Shown here: positions 52,085 through 61,721 of the stretch, one piece after another | Numbering within the stretch: the stretch's first letter is position 1 | How the letters are laid out: every line of letters begins with the position of its first letter | Source of the DNA: Streptomyces sp. NRRL F-2664 | GTDB lineage: Bacteria; Actinomycetota; Actinomycetes; Streptomycetales; Streptomycetaceae | NCBI RefSeq assembly: GCF_000719345.1 | Contig: NZ_JOFX01000027.1 | Span: 1-64,000 of the forward strand | Direction: 5' to 3' | Length of the DNA: 64,000 nucleotides | Notes under the pieces: generated by a model | Databases searched by the model: none | What the model saw: only the letters and a program-made list of their open reading frames with translations | What the model was told of the DNA's origin: nothing | Translations under genes and position numbers: made by a program

Positions 52085-53523
52085 GCCCGGTCGCCCGCTT
52101 CCGCGCGCTGCCGCTGCGCTCCCGGCTGGCGCTGCTGGTCACCACCGCCGTGGCGGTGGCCGTGGCCACCGTGGCCGGGGTGTCCTGGGTGGTCGTCCGG
52201 GCCCAGCTCGACAACCAGCTGAACCAGTCCCTGATGGCCACCAACCCGACCAGCCAGGTGCTGGACCGGCTGCGCAACGGCTGCCCGGCCCGCCCGCCGG
52301 CCCAGCCCCAGCAGGACATCGCCGAGAAGCTGAACGCGACCGTCCAGATCGTCACCGCGGACGGCGACCACTGCTGGGTGAGCGGCCAGACCGACCTGCC
52401 GGTCATCGCCCCGGACAAGGAGGTGGCGACGGGCCTCAGGAACAAGGCCCTGCACGACGCGACCACGGACAACGGCGTACGGATGCGCGTCTACACCTTC
52501 GCCGCCCGGACCACGCCCGGCGCGCCCATCTTCGCGGTCTCGGTGGCGCGCCCGCTCTCCGACATCGACAAGCCGCTGTCCACCCTGGCCTGGGTGCTGC
52601 TGCTCGTCTCCGCCCTCGGGATCGCCGGCGCCGGCGCGGCCGGCCTGTGGGTGGCCCGGGCCGGGCTGCGGCCCGTGGACGAGCTGACCGACGCCGTCGA
52701 GCACATCGCCCGCACCGAGGACCTGACCGTACGGATCCCGGACGACGGTGACGACGAGATCGCCCGCCTGTCGCGGTCGTTCAACGCGATGACGGCCGCC
52801 CTGTCCTCCTCCCAGGACCGGCAGGCGCAGCTGATCGCGGACGCCGGGCACGAGCTGCGGACCCCGCTCACCTCGCTGCGCACCAACATCGAGCTCCTCG
52901 CACGCAGCGAGGAGACCGGCCGGGCCATCCCGCCCGACGACCGGCGCGAGCTGCTGGCGTCGGTCAAGGCGCAGATGACGGAACTGGCTGCGCTCATCGG
53001 CGACCTGCAGGAGCTGTCCCGTCCGGACGCGGCGGCTCCGGGCCGGCTCGCGGTGGTCGCCCTGCACGAGATCGCCGCGACCGCGCTCTCCCGGGCCCGA
53101 CTGCGCGGTCCGGAGCTGGCCTTCACCTCGGACCTGGAGCCCTGGTACGTCCGGGGCGAGGCGGCGGCGCTGGAGCGCGCGGTGGTCAACGTCCTGGACA
53201 ACGCGGTGAAGTTCAGCCCGCCGGGCGGTTCGGTCGAGGTGACCCTGCGGGCGGGCGAGCTGACCGTACGGGACCACGGGCCGGGCATCCCGGCGGAGGA
53301 CCTACCGCACGTCTTCGAGCGGTTCTGGCGGTCGGAGTCGGCCCGGGCCCTGCCCGGCAGCGGGCTGGGCCTGTCGATCGTGGCCCGGACGGCGGCACGC
53401 GCGGGCGGCAGCGCCGAGCTGCGGGCGGCGGCGGACGGCGGTGCGGGCACGGAGGCGGTGCTCCGCATCCCGGGGGCGCCGACGCCGCCGCCCTCCGATC
53501 CGTCAGTTGTGCCGGATCAGTGA
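52081..53523 (+). CDS. Envelope sensor histidine kinase (MprB-like)
   Basis: This 480-aa kinase has two membrane helices (about 15-38 and 168-192) flanking a 130-residue extracytoplasmic sensor with two cysteines (in RNGCPARP and GDHCWVSG). A HAMP domain follows (about 192-246). The HisKA has His257 in [14 protein letters not shown], and the HATPase domain has [24 protein letters not shown] and [13 protein letters not shown]. It starts with GTG inside the regulator stop (GTGA). Its last 21 bases overlap the 3' end of the opposite-strand phospholipase gene. Confidence 0.95.
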   Translation: MSPVARFRALPLRSRLALLVTTAVAVAVATVAGVSWVVVRAQLDNQLNQSLMATNPTSQVLDRLRNGCPARPPAQPQQDIAEKLNATVQIVTADGDHCWVSGQTDLPVIAPDKEVATGLRNKALHDATTDNGVRMRVYTFAARTTPGAPIFAVSVARPLSDIDKPLSTLAWVLLLVSALGIAGAGAAGLWVARAGLRPVDELTDAVEHIARTEDLTVRIPDDGDDEIARLSRSFNAMTAALSSSQDRQAQLIADAGHELRTPLTSLRTNIELLARSEETGRAIPPDDRRELLASVKAQMTELAALIGDLQELSRPDAAAPGRLAVVALHEIAATALSRARLRGPELAFTSDLEPWYVRGEAAALERAVVNVLDNAVKFSPPGGSVEVTLRAGELTVRDHGPGIPAEDLPHVFERFWRSESARALPGSGLGLSIVARTAARAGGSAELRAAADGGAGTEAVLRIPGAPTPPPSDPSVVPDQ

Positions 53524-54471
53524 GGCGACCAGGCCGGAGCGGGTGTTGGGGAAGTCCATGGGGACGATGCCGAGCCCGGTCCGGCCGGCCATCTCCCCTC
53601 CGTCGACGAAGGCGTGCACCTGGGGGTTGAGCCGGTCGGAGTTCCAGCGCGGCGGCATGTAGGCCGAGGTGCTGATGTAGTTGACGAAGAGCTTGCCGGG
53701 CTGCTGGACGGCCTTGCGGAAGTGGTTCTCGATCTTTCCGCGTTTGGCGAAGGGCTCTGCGTTCCAGTCGTCCTGGATGTCGAAGACGTTGCCGTCGCCG
53801 TAGCGCAGGCCCGGCAGGCCGCCGTTGTCGGCGAGCAGGACCACCTTCCCGCGGGCCTGGCCGAGCACGGGCAGGGTGTCGGCGATCCGGAACAGGGGGC
53901 GCCAGCCGCGGTGGTCGAGGTAGTCGTCGAAGACGGCGCGGAAGACGGCGTCGCTCTCCCCGGAGTACTCCTGCTTGACGCGCATCAGGACCGTCTCGGA
54001 GGGGTGCGCGGCGAGGAAGTTCCCGCAGGCGACGAGGACGTCCCCGAACATCAGGTCCTGGAAGAAGGACCCGTGGTGGATCGCGAAGGATCCGCCCGTG
54101 ACCCGGCAGCGGACGTCGAGGAAGCGGATGCCGGAGTCGAGTTGCTGGGCGATCGAGGTGTTCTGGCAGGCGACGTAGAGCCCGCCCCGGGTCGCGCCGG
54201 AGTCGTGCGTGCCGGGGATGGTCATCCGCTGCAGGGGGGTGGAGTCGCCGAGCCCGGCCATCCAGTCCTGGGTCCCGAGGGCCGACGCCGAGGCGGGTGC
54301 CGTGCCCAGGCCGGCGGCCGCTCCCACAGCCAGCGCGCCCGCCAGGAACGCCCTGCGGCCCATACCGGTGACCGTCTCCGCGGTCCTGCCCGCCCTCGTG
54401 GCCCCGCCCGCCCTCGTGGCCCCGCCCGTTCTCGTGGCCCCACCCGTGCCCGTGCCCACGCCGCTGCCCAT
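53503..54471 (-). CDS. Secreted PI-PLC-domain phosphodiesterase
   Basis: This is a 322-aa exported protein. The first 36 residues are Gly/Ala/Thr/Arg repeats (GGATRAGGATRAG) and may be over-long; a second ATG at 54363 would start at GRRAFLAGALAVGAAAG. That segment is a Tat-type signal (RR followed by F-L). The catalytic domain (about 68-322) has both PI-PLC histidines, in IPGTHDSGA and AIHHGSFFQD, plus LDVRCRV. It probably cleaves phosphatidylinositol or related phosphodiesters. The gene is convergent with the kinase and overlaps it by 21 bases. Confidence 0.9.
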   Translation of the reverse strand: MGSGVGTGTGGATRTGGATRAGGATRAGRTAETVTGMGRRAFLAGALAVGAAAGLGTAPASASALGTQDWMAGLGDSTPLQRMTIPGTHDSGATRGGLYVACQNTSIAQQLDSGIRFLDVRCRVTGGSFAIHHGSFFQDLMFGDVLVACGNFLAAHPSETVLMRVKQEYSGESDAVFRAVFDDYLDHRGWRPLFRIADTLPVLGQARGKVVLLADNGGLPGLRYGDGNVFDIQDDWNAEPFAKRGKIENHFRKAVQQPGKLFVNYISTSAYMPPRWNSDRLNPQVHAFVDGGEMAGRTGLGIVPMDFPNTRSGLVASLIRHN

Positions 54472-54545
54472 GCCCGCCCCTTCGCCGACCCGGTGATGGC
54501 CGGATTATGGCGTGTACACGTCACAGATACCACCCGTGGTGGCGG

Positions 54546-55115
54546 TCAGTCCTCCAGCAGACCGACCATCTCGCGCAGCCCGCGCAGCAGCTCCCGACCG
54601 TCGGGGGCCTGCTCGGGATCGGTCAGGGTCTGCACCATCACCCCGCTCAGCAGGGCGATGTGCATCGACCCGAGGGCCCGCACATCCTCCTCCGCGACCT
54701 CGCCCTCCGGCACCCCGCGCAGCGCGGCGGCGACCATCCGGCGGTTGCGGCGCTGACCCTCCGCCAGGATCGCGAGCAGCTCGGGCGAGGACTGCGCGTG
54801 CACGAAGGCCTCGACGGAGGCCAGCCACAGCCAGCGCGTCTCGCCGAAGTCGCGGATCTTGCGGTCCCAGGTGTCGGCGTACCGCTCACCCGCGGTGTCG
54901 CCCTGTCCGGCGAGCCGGCCGGAGCCCGCGGCCCACTCCTCCATCGCGGCGAACAGTGCCTGGTTGAGCAGGGCCTCGCGCGAGCCGAAGTGGTAGCCGA
55001 TCGCCGCCATGCTGACGCCCGCGGCCGTGGCGATGTCCCGCACGGTCGTGCGCAGGTAGCCCTTCTCCTCCAGGCAGCGCCGGGCTCCGGCCAGCAGGTC
55101 CTCGCGATTTCCCAT
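54546..55115 (-). CDS. TetR-family transcription regulator
   Basis: This 189-aa regulator has an N-terminal HTH (about 3-50: REDLLAGARRCLEEKGYLRT; AAGVSMAAIGYHFGSREALL) and a helical ligand-binding domain. The C-terminal part resembles the TetR_C group that controls alpha/beta hydrolase or efflux genes. It is divergent from the hydrolase at 55250. The 134-bp region between contains an ATTTTGGGC...GCCCAAAT inverted repeat as possible operator. Confidence 0.92.
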   Translation of the reverse strand: MGNREDLLAGARRCLEEKGYLRTTVRDIATAAGVSMAAIGYHFGSREALLNQALFAAMEEWAAGSGRLAGQGDTAGERYADTWDRKIRDFGETRWLWLASVEAFVHAQSSPELLAILAEGQRRNRRMVAAALRGVPEGEVAEEDVRALGSMHIALLSGVMVQTLTDPEQAPDGRELLRGLREMVGLLED

Positions 55116-55138
55116 GCCGGGATCGTAGCCGCCGGGCC

Positions 55139-55185
55139 ATTTTGGGCAACCGCCCTACACAACCGTATTGCGCACTCGCCCAAAT
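55139..55185. promoter_or_regulatory. Possible TetR operator region (ATTTTGGGC ... GCCCAAAT)
   Basis: ATTTTGGGC (55139-55147) and GCCCAAAT (55178-55185) are inverted relative to each other in the divergent intergenic region. A shorter GGGC-AACC-GCCC hairpin overlaps the left arm. The spacing is long for one TetR dimer site, so two half-sites are equally possible. Confidence 0.35.
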
Positions 55186-55249
55186 CCTGGCAGGGTGCTG
55201 GCATCGGCGGATCGGGGGATCCGCGGAGCGACGCAACGGGAGGACCGCC

Positions 55250-56038
55250 ATGCAGCGCCACGAGATGAAGACCGACGACCGCACCCTGTCCTACGTGGAC
55301 TCCGGCGGCCCCGGTCGCCCGCTGCTGGCCCTGCACGGCGGCCTCTCCGAAGGCCTCGCCTTCGCCGGACTGGCCGCGCACCTCGGTGACGCCTGGCGGG
55401 TCGTCGCACCCGACCAGCGCGGCCACGGCAGCTCCGACCGGGCCCCGCACTACCGCCGCGAGGGCTACGTCCGCGACGCGGTCGCCCTCCTCGACCACCT
55501 CGGCCTCGACACCCCCGTGGCCCTCCTCGGCTACTCCCTCGGCGGCCTCAACGCCTACCACCTCGCCGCCGCCCACCCCGACCGGATCTGCGCACTCGTC
55601 GGCATCGACGCCACCGTCGAGATCCGGCCCGCCACCGAGGGCCCCCTCTTCGACTTCCTGCACGGGATGCGCTACACCGCCCCCACCCGCGAGGAACTCC
55701 TCGACGCCGCCGGGCCGGTGGGCGCCCGGTTCGTCGAGCAGGCCCTGCGCCCGCTCCCCTCCGGCGAGGGCTGGCGGCTGCCGTTCCACCCCCAGGACAT
55801 GCTCGACTCCATCGAGGCCTGCCGGGGCGACCACTGGGACGCCTGGCTCGCGAGCACCTGCCCTGCCCTGCTGGTCCACGGGATCCACAGCCAGGCCCTG
55901 CGCCCGGACACCGCCGACGCGATGGTCGCCCGCCGCCCCAGGACCTCGTACACCCCCCTGGACGGCGACCACTTCGTGCCCTTCACGGACCCCCGGGGCG
56001 TCGACGAGGCCGTCGCGGCGTTCCTCGCGACGCTCTGA
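55250..56038 (+). CDS. Alpha/beta-hydrolase
   Basis: This 262-aa cytosolic hydrolase has an oxyanion-hole HGG in LLALHGGLSEG. The nucleophile elbow is LLGYSLGGLNAYHLA (G-x-S-x-G), with Ser near residue 97. An acidic residue is in the late core (HGIHSQALRPDTAD), and the catalytic His is in DGDHFVPF. ATG at 55250 follows CGGGAGGACCGCC. The substrate is unknown. It is divergent from a TetR gene that probably regulates it. Confidence 0.9.
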   Translation: MQRHEMKTDDRTLSYVDSGGPGRPLLALHGGLSEGLAFAGLAAHLGDAWRVVAPDQRGHGSSDRAPHYRREGYVRDAVALLDHLGLDTPVALLGYSLGGLNAYHLAAAHPDRICALVGIDATVEIRPATEGPLFDFLHGMRYTAPTREELLDAAGPVGARFVEQALRPLPSGEGWRLPFHPQDMLDSIEACRGDHWDAWLASTCPALLVHGIHSQALRPDTADAMVARRPRTSYTPLDGDHFVPFTDPRGVDEAVAAFLATL

Positions 56039-56076
56039 GGCGGCCGCCGCCCCGCCACGGGGGTGCGGGGCGAACG

Positions 56077-56119
56077 CCGGAGGGGGCGGCGGGCCGACCG
56101 GGCCCGCCGCCCCCTCCGG
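56077..56119. terminator. Very strong bidirectional terminator
   Basis: A perfect 19-bp GC stem with a 5-nt loop (arms 56077-56095 and 56101-56119) lies between the convergent hydrolase and 5'-nucleotidase genes. Confidence 0.92.
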
Positions 56120-56137
56120 GCGTGCTGTGCGCGCGTA

Positions 56138-57955
56138 CTACTTGATGACGGTGATCCGGTTCGCCGCCGGCGGGGCGATCGGCGCGGTCGCCGAGGAGTT
56201 CTTCGTCAGGTAGGCGTTGAAGCAGTCCAGGTCGGACGCACCGACCAGCTTGTTCTTGTGCTCCTTCAGTACGGTGAAGCCGTCACCGCCGCCCGCGAGG
56301 AACTCGTTCATCGCGACCCGGTAGGTCCCGGCGGGGTCGATCGCGACACCGTTGAGCTTCACCGAGTCCACGACGACGCGGTCCGCGCCCGCCTTCGTCA
56401 TGTCGAGGGTGTAGGTGAAGCCCTTCGACACCTGCAGGATCTTCGGGCTCGCGCCGTTGACCGGCCCGGTGACCTGCTGCTGCAGCGCGGTGATCAGCTG
56501 CGCGCCGGTCAGGTCCACGACGTTCATCATGTTGGTGAACGGCTGGACCGTGAAGGACTCGCCGTACGTCACCACGCCGTCGCCCTCGGCCCCCGAGGCC
56601 TTGTAGGCCAGGTCCGAGCGGATGCCGCCCGGGTTCATCAGGGCCAGCTGCGCGCCGCCCTTGTCCGCGGGGGCGAGCGCCTCCAGCTGCGCGTCGGCGA
56701 TCAGGTCACCGAGCGGCTTCTCGTACTCCGCCGAGCCGCGGCCCGGGATGTCCGCCGAGATGAAGCCCTGCGGGCGGTTGGCGATCGGGGCCGCCAGGGC
56801 GTTCCAGCGCTGGATCAGCTCGGTCATCTCCGGGGCCTTGGGCTGCTCCCGGCCCACGACCTTGTTGACCGGCTTGGGCGAGGCGATCGGCGTACGGACG
56901 ATGTCCTTGGTCTGCCGGTCGTAGGTGAGCGTGGTGTCCGTGTACAGGCGGCCGATGGAGGCCGCCGAGGTCACCGCGCGCGGGTTGCCCGCAGGGTCGG
57001 GGATGTTGCAGGCGTAGGCCTGGTGCGTGTGGCCCGTGACCAGGGCGTCGACCTTCGCGTCGACGTTCTTGGCGATGTCCACGATCGCGCCCGAGATGCC
57101 GGCGCCGGCGCCCGGGACGTCGCAGTCGTAGTTGTAGGCGCCGCTCGCGGGCAGACCGCCCTCGTGGATCAGGGCGACGATCGACTTCACGCCCTGCTTG
57201 TTCAGCTCGGCGGCGTACTTGTTGATCGTCTCGATCTCGTCGCCGAACTTGAGGCCCTTGACGCCCTCGGCGGTCACGATGTCCGGAGTGCCCTCCAGGG
57301 TGACGCCGATGAAGCCGATCTTCACGTCGCCCTTCTTCCACACGTAGGTGGGCGACATCAGGGGGCGCTTGGTCTTCTCGTCGGTGACGTTCGCGGCGAG
57401 GTACTGGAAGGTGGAGCCCGTGAACTCCTTGCCGAACTCGTAGCAGCCCTCGACCGGGTGGCAGCCGCCGTACGCCATGCGGCGCAGCTCGGCCTTGCCC
57501 TCGTCGAACTCGTGGTTGCCGACGCTGGAGACGTTCAGACCCAGCTTGTTCAGCGCCTCGATGGTCGGCTCGTCGTGGAAGAGCCCGGACAGCATCGGGC
57601 TGCCGCCGATCATGTCGCCGGCCGCGGCGGTGACGGAGTACTCGTGGCCCTTGCGGGCCTCGCGCAGGGCGGTCGCGAGGTACTCGACCCCGCCCGCGGG
57701 TATGGCCTTCGTGGTGCCGTCGGCCTGACGTTCGGTCACGGTGCCGGAGGAGCCCTGCGGGGGCTCCAGGGTGCCGTGGAAGTCGTTGAACGACAGCATC
57801 TGGACGTCGACGGTCCGGCTCTTGGCCGCACCGCCACCACTCGCGGCACCGGCCGGCAGTGCGGCCGCGACCATCGCGCCGGCCCCGGCCGTGGCGGCGA
57901 GGGCGGCGAAGGTCAACCGGCGGTTTCGACGGTGCCGTTGTGGCGTCGCTGACAT
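56138..57955 (-). CDS. Secreted 5'-nucleotidase / metallophosphoesterase
   Basis: This 605-aa exported enzyme of the UshA/YfkN type releases phosphate and nucleosides from extracellular nucleotides. The signal peptide (about 1-38) carries RRNRR near the start and ends AGAAS. The calcineurin-like domain has all metal motifs: SFNDFHGTLEP, AGDMIGGSP, VGNHEFDEG, HEGG and TGHTHQAY. The C-terminal 5_nucleotid_C domain (about 390-590) has NPGGIRSDL and FLAGGGDGFTV. ATG at 57955 follows AAAGGGGACCAC. Its presence beside phosphate genes fits phosphate scavenging, but I see no convincing PHO box. Confidence 0.94.
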   Translation of the reverse strand: MSATPQRHRRNRRLTFAALAATAGAGAMVAAALPAGAASGGGAAKSRTVDVQMLSFNDFHGTLEPPQGSSGTVTERQADGTTKAIPAGGVEYLATALREARKGHEYSVTAAAGDMIGGSPMLSGLFHDEPTIEALNKLGLNVSSVGNHEFDEGKAELRRMAYGGCHPVEGCYEFGKEFTGSTFQYLAANVTDEKTKRPLMSPTYVWKKGDVKIGFIGVTLEGTPDIVTAEGVKGLKFGDEIETINKYAAELNKQGVKSIVALIHEGGLPASGAYNYDCDVPGAGAGISGAIVDIAKNVDAKVDALVTGHTHQAYACNIPDPAGNPRAVTSAASIGRLYTDTTLTYDRQTKDIVRTPIASPKPVNKVVGREQPKAPEMTELIQRWNALAAPIANRPQGFISADIPGRGSAEYEKPLGDLIADAQLEALAPADKGGAQLALMNPGGIRSDLAYKASGAEGDGVVTYGESFTVQPFTNMMNVVDLTGAQLITALQQQVTGPVNGASPKILQVSKGFTYTLDMTKAGADRVVVDSVKLNGVAIDPAGTYRVAMNEFLAGGGDGFTVLKEHKNKLVGASDLDCFNAYLTKNSSATAPIAPPAANRITVIK

Positions 57956-58112
57956 GTGGTCCCCTTTGTGGACAGCGGTACTGCTCGGGAGGTCGCCGAA
58001 GCCTAAGGTCAACGCGCGTAGCTCTACCAGGGGGTAACGGGTATCGCGTTGGTTACACGCGGAAGAAGGACCGACCACGCGCCCGCGCTCCGCTCGGCGG
58101 CCGCGACGGTCG

Positions 58113-58118
58113 TAGGCT
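58113..58118 (+). promoter_or_regulatory. -10 element TAGGCT of mshD, probable leaderless start
   Basis: TAGGCT ends 6 bases before the mshD ATG at 58125, with no ribosome site. Confidence 0.55.
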
Positions 58119-58124
58119 CGTTCC

Positions 58125-59051
58125 ATGACTGACGCAAGCGCGGCCCTGGAGCCGGGACGGCAGATTCAGACCCTCGACGAGCTGACGGGGGAACAGGCCG
58201 ACGCGGTCCTCGACCTGATCGAGGACGCGGCGCGTACCGACGGCACCACCGCCGTGTCCGAACAGGGCAGGCTCCAGCTGCGCGGCGGGCCGCGCCCGGG
58301 GGTCCGGCACTTCCTGCTCACCGACGGCGGCCGGCTCGCCGCGTACGGGCAACTGGAGGACACCGACCCGGTGGAGGCCCCGGCCGCCGAACTCGTCGTC
58401 GACCCCGCCCTGCGCGGCCGCGGCCACGGCCGCGCCATGGGCATGGCCCTGCTGGCAGCCTCCGGCAAGCGGCTGCGGGTGTGGGCCCACGGCGGGAAGT
58501 CCGCCGCCCGGCACCTCGCCCAGGTGCTCGGCCTGACCCTCTTCCGCGAGCTGCGCCAGCTGCGCCGGCCGCTGGCCGAGGGTGCCCCGCTGCCGGACCC
58601 GGTGCTCCCGCCCGGCGTGACCGTACGGACCTTCCAGCCCGGCACCGACGACGCGGCGTGGCTCGCGGCGAACGCGGCCGCCTTCGCCCACCACCCCGAG
58701 CAGGGCTCGCTCACCCAGCGGGACCTCGACGACCGGATCGCACAGCCCTGGTTCGACCCCAAGGGCTTCTTCCTCGCCGAGCGCGACGGCGAGCTCGTCG
58801 GCTTCCACTGGACGAAGGTCCACGCGGCGGAGCAGCTCGGCGAGGTCTACGTGGTCGGCGTCCTCCCGAACGCCCAGGGCGGCGGCCTCGGCAAGGCCCT
58901 CACCGCGCTCGGCCTCCAGCACCTGGCGGCCCAGGGCCTGCCGACGGCCATGCTCTACGTCGACGCCGACAACCCCGCGGCCCTCGCCGTCTACGAGGGC
59001 CTCGGCTTCGCCACCCACGAGGTCGACCTGATGTACCGCACGGAGAGCTGA
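58125..59051 (+). CDS. mshD: Mycothiol synthase MshD
   Basis: This 308-aa acetyltransferase carries out the last step of mycothiol synthesis, acetylating Cys-GlcN-Ins with acetyl-CoA. It has two tandem GNAT domains: the N-terminal one with VDPALRGRGHGRAMGMALL and the catalytic C-terminal one with VVGVLPNAQGGGLGKALTAL. The MshD-typical HHPEQGSLTQRDLDDR and FHWTKVHAAEQLGEVYVVG lie between, and LYVDADNPAALAVYEGLGF near the end. It is complete. The start is 6 bases after a -10 box. mshA lies 30 kb away in this window, so the pathway is scattered. Confidence 0.96.
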   Translation: MTDASAALEPGRQIQTLDELTGEQADAVLDLIEDAARTDGTTAVSEQGRLQLRGGPRPGVRHFLLTDGGRLAAYGQLEDTDPVEAPAAELVVDPALRGRGHGRAMGMALLAASGKRLRVWAHGGKSAARHLAQVLGLTLFRELRQLRRPLAEGAPLPDPVLPPGVTVRTFQPGTDDAAWLAANAAAFAHHPEQGSLTQRDLDDRIAQPWFDPKGFFLAERDGELVGFHWTKVHAAEQLGEVYVVGVLPNAQGGGLGKALTALGLQHLAAQGLPTAMLYVDADNPAALAVYEGLGFATHEVDLMYRTES

Positions 59052-59354
59052 CGTTTCCGGCCCCGCCGCCCCATCCGGCCCCGCCGCCTCTACCCGCCTC
59101 ACCGGCGTTCGAGGCGCGGGGGCCCGGGGGCGGCGCCCCCGGCAACGGCGCCCCACCGGCACGCACGACGCCCGACCGGCACCGCACCCGCGCCCCCGGG
59201 TAGGACTCGTGCACCAGCCGGACCCGGGAAGCCATGCGCCATTAACCGGGCATTCAGAAGCGCTTGCGACTCTCCCCCAATGCAGCCCCGACTCCGACCG
59301 ACGGCCGACACGTCCGACGCGCCTGTCCTGCCGCTTGCGCGGAAGAATGGAGTC
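59052..59354. other. Region between mshD and ppk
   Basis: This 303-bp region carries a copy of the dispersed GC-rich palindrome (about 59080-59145, ACCGGCGTTCGAGGCGCGGGG then GGCGGCGCCCCCGG). It also holds two weak 11-nt-phased PHO-like units, ATTAACCGGGC (59241-59251) and ATTCAGAAGCG (59252-59262), just upstream of ppk. An in-frame ATG at 59280 is rejected as ppk start because it lacks a ribosome site. I see no separate gene. Confidence 0.55.
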
Positions 59355-61721
59355 ATGAGCCACAAGCCCAGCGCCGGCCCCACCGAGGTCCCCGCCCAGC
59401 ACCCGTCCCACACGTCCGCGTCCGCCCCCGAGAAGGCCGGCAGGACCAGCGGCAGGTCCGCCGCCAAGGACACCGGCAAGGACACCGGCAAAGCCGCCGG
59501 CCAGGGCAACGACAGCGATCGGCCCGCCGCCCAGGCGCCCGCCGCCGGGGCCCACGCCCGCATAGGCTCCATCGCCGCGTACCGCCCGCACGTCGACTTC
59601 GACCCCGACCTCGACGCCGACCTGGACGCCTACGACGACAAGGACACCGGCGAGCTGCCCCCGGACCGCTTCCTGGACCGGGAGCGCAGCTGGCTCGCCT
59701 TCAACGAGCGGGTGCTGGAGCTCGCCGAGGACCCGACGACCCCGCTGCTGGAGCGCGCCAACTTCCTGGCGATCTTCGCGAGCAACCTCGACGAGTTCTT
59801 CATGGTCCGCGTCGCCGGCCTCAAGCGCCGCATCGCGACCGGCGTCGCCACCCGTTCGGCCTCGGGCCTGCAGCCCCGCGAGGTGCTGGACCTCATCTGG
59901 ACGCGCTCGCGCGAGCTCATGGCCCGCCACGCCGCCTGCTTCCAGCAGGACATCTGCCCGGCCCTGGCCGAGGAGGGCGTCCACCTGATCCGCTGGCCCG
60001 ACCTCACCGAGAAGGAGCAGGCCCGCCTCTTCACGCTGTTCCGCAACCAGATCTTCCCGGTGCTGACCCCGCTCGCCGTGGACCCCGCGCACCCCTTCCC
60101 GTACATCTCCGGCCTCTCCCTCAACCTGGCCGTCGTCGTGCGCAACCCCGTCAGCGGCCACCGCCACTTCGCCCGGGTCAAGGTCCCGCCGATCCTCTCC
60201 CGCTTCCTGGAGGCCTCACCGCAGCGCTACGTCCCGCTGGAGGACGTCATCGCCGCGCACCTGGAGGAGCTGTTCCCCGGCATGGAGGTGCTCGCGCACC
60301 ACATGTTCCGCGTGACCCGCAACGAGGACCTGGAGGTGGAGGAGGACGACGCCGAGAACCTGCTCCAGGCCCTGGAGAAGGAGCTCATGCGGCGCCGCTT
60401 CGGCCCGCCCGTGCGCCTGGAGGTCGAGGAGTCCATCGACCCCGGCGTCCTGGACCTCCTCGTGCAGGAACTGAACGTCAACGCCTCCGAGGTCTACCCG
60501 CTGCCCGGACCCCTCGACCTGACCGCCCTCTTCGGGATCGCCTCCCTGGACCGGCCCGAGCTCAAGTACCCCAAGTTCGTCGCCGGCACCCACCGGGACC
60601 TCGCCGAGGTCGAGTCCGCGCACGCACCCGACATCTTCGCCGCCCTGCGCGAGCGCGACGTCCTGCTGCACCACCCGTACGACTCCTTCTCCACCTCGGT
60701 GCAGGCCTTCCTGGAGCAGGCCGCCGCCGACCCGGACGTCCTCGCCATCAAGCAGACGCTCTACCGCACCTCCGGCGACTCCCCGATCGTGGACGCCCTG
60801 ATCGACGCCGCCGAATCCGGCAAGCAGGTCCTCGTACTCGTCGAGATCAAGGCCCGCTTCGACGAGCAGGCCAACATCAAGTGGGCGCGCAAGCTGGAAG
60901 AGGCCGGCTGCCACGTCGTCTACGGCCTCGTCGGCCTCAAGACGCACTGCAAGCTGTCGCTCGTCGTCCGCCAGGAGGGCGACCAGCTGCGCCGCTACGC
61001 CCACGTCGGCACCGGCAACTACCACCCCAAGACCGCCCGGCTCTACGAGGACCTCGGCCTGCTCACCGCCGACCCGCAGGTCGGCGCGGACCTGTCCGAC
61101 CTGTTCAACCGGCTCTCCGGCTACTCGCGCCGCGAGACCTACCGCCGCCTGATGGTCGCGCCCCGCTCGCTGCGCGACGGGCTGATCGCGCGGATCGACA
61201 AGGAGGCCGCACACCACCGGGCCGGCCGCCCCGCGTACGTGCGCCTGAAGATGAACTCGATCGTCGACGAGGCCCTCATCGACTCGCTGTACCGGGCCTC
61301 CCGGGCGGGAGTGCCGGTCGACATCTGGGTGCGCGGCATCTGCGCCGTCCGCCCCGGCGTCCCCGGCCTCTCCGACAACATCCGGGTCCGCTCGGTCCTC
61401 GGCCGCTTCCTCGAACACTCCCGGGTCTTCGCCTTCGGCAACGGCGGCGAACCCGAGGTGTGGATCGGCAGCGCCGACATGATGCACCGCAACCTCGACC
61501 GCCGCATCGAGGCACTGGTCAGGGTCGCCGACCCGGCCCACCGCGCGGCACTGGACCGGATGCTGGAGACCGGCATGTCCGACGCCACCTCCTCCTGGCA
61601 CCTCGGCCCGGACGGCGAATGGACCCGGCACAGCACGGACGCGGACGGCCAGCCGCTGCGGCACGTACAGGAGACGCTCATAGACGCCCGGAGGCGCCGG
61701 CGTGGCTCAGCCAAACCATGA
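59355..61721 (+). CDS. ppk: Polyphosphate kinase PPK1
   Basis: This 788-aa enzyme makes and breaks inorganic polyphosphate with ATP/ADP. A disordered N-terminal extension of about 100 residues precedes the four PPK1 domains. [18 protein letters not shown] opens the N domain. The autophosphorylated His is His531 in [12 protein letters not shown], followed by [16 protein letters not shown], and the second half has [17 protein letters not shown] at 59355 follows ATGGAGTC. The gene overlaps the CHAD gene by 20 bases, so the two are coupled. Weak PHO-like repeats upstream fit the known phosphate control of ppk in Streptomyces. Confidence 0.95.
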   Translation: MSHKPSAGPTEVPAQHPSHTSASAPEKAGRTSGRSAAKDTGKDTGKAAGQGNDSDRPAAQAPAAGAHARIGSIAAYRPHVDFDPDLDADLDAYDDKDTGELPPDRFLDRERSWLAFNERVLELAEDPTTPLLERANFLAIFASNLDEFFMVRVAGLKRRIATGVATRSASGLQPREVLDLIWTRSRELMARHAACFQQDICPALAEEGVHLIRWPDLTEKEQARLFTLFRNQIFPVLTPLAVDPAHPFPYISGLSLNLAVVVRNPVSGHRHFARVKVPPILSRFLEASPQRYVPLEDVIAAHLEELFPGMEVLAHHMFRVTRNEDLEVEEDDAENLLQALEKELMRRRFGPPVRLEVEESIDPGVLDLLVQELNVNASEVYPLPGPLDLTALFGIASLDRPELKYPKFVAGTHRDLAEVESAHAPDIFAALRERDVLLHHPYDSFSTSVQAFLEQAAADPDVLAIKQTLYRTSGDSPIVDALIDAAESGKQVLVLVEIKARFDEQANIKWARKLEEAGCHVVYGLVGLKTHCKLSLVVRQEGDQLRRYAHVGTGNYHPKTARLYEDLGLLTADPQVGADLSDLFNRLSGYSRRETYRRLMVAPRSLRDGLIARIDKEAAHHRAGRPAYVRLKMNSIVDEALIDSLYRASRAGVPVDIWVRGICAVRPGVPGLSDNIRVRSVLGRFLEHSRVFAFGNGGEPEVWIGSADMMHRNLDRRIEALVRVADPAHRAALDRMLETGMSDATSSWHLGPDGEWTRHSTDADGQPLRHVQETLIDARRRRRGSAKP

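Noticed and set aside
57956..58080. PHO box upstream of the 5'-nucleotidase
   Set aside because: GTAACC and GTTACC occur but are 18 bases apart, not in 11-nt phase, and differ from GTTCACC.
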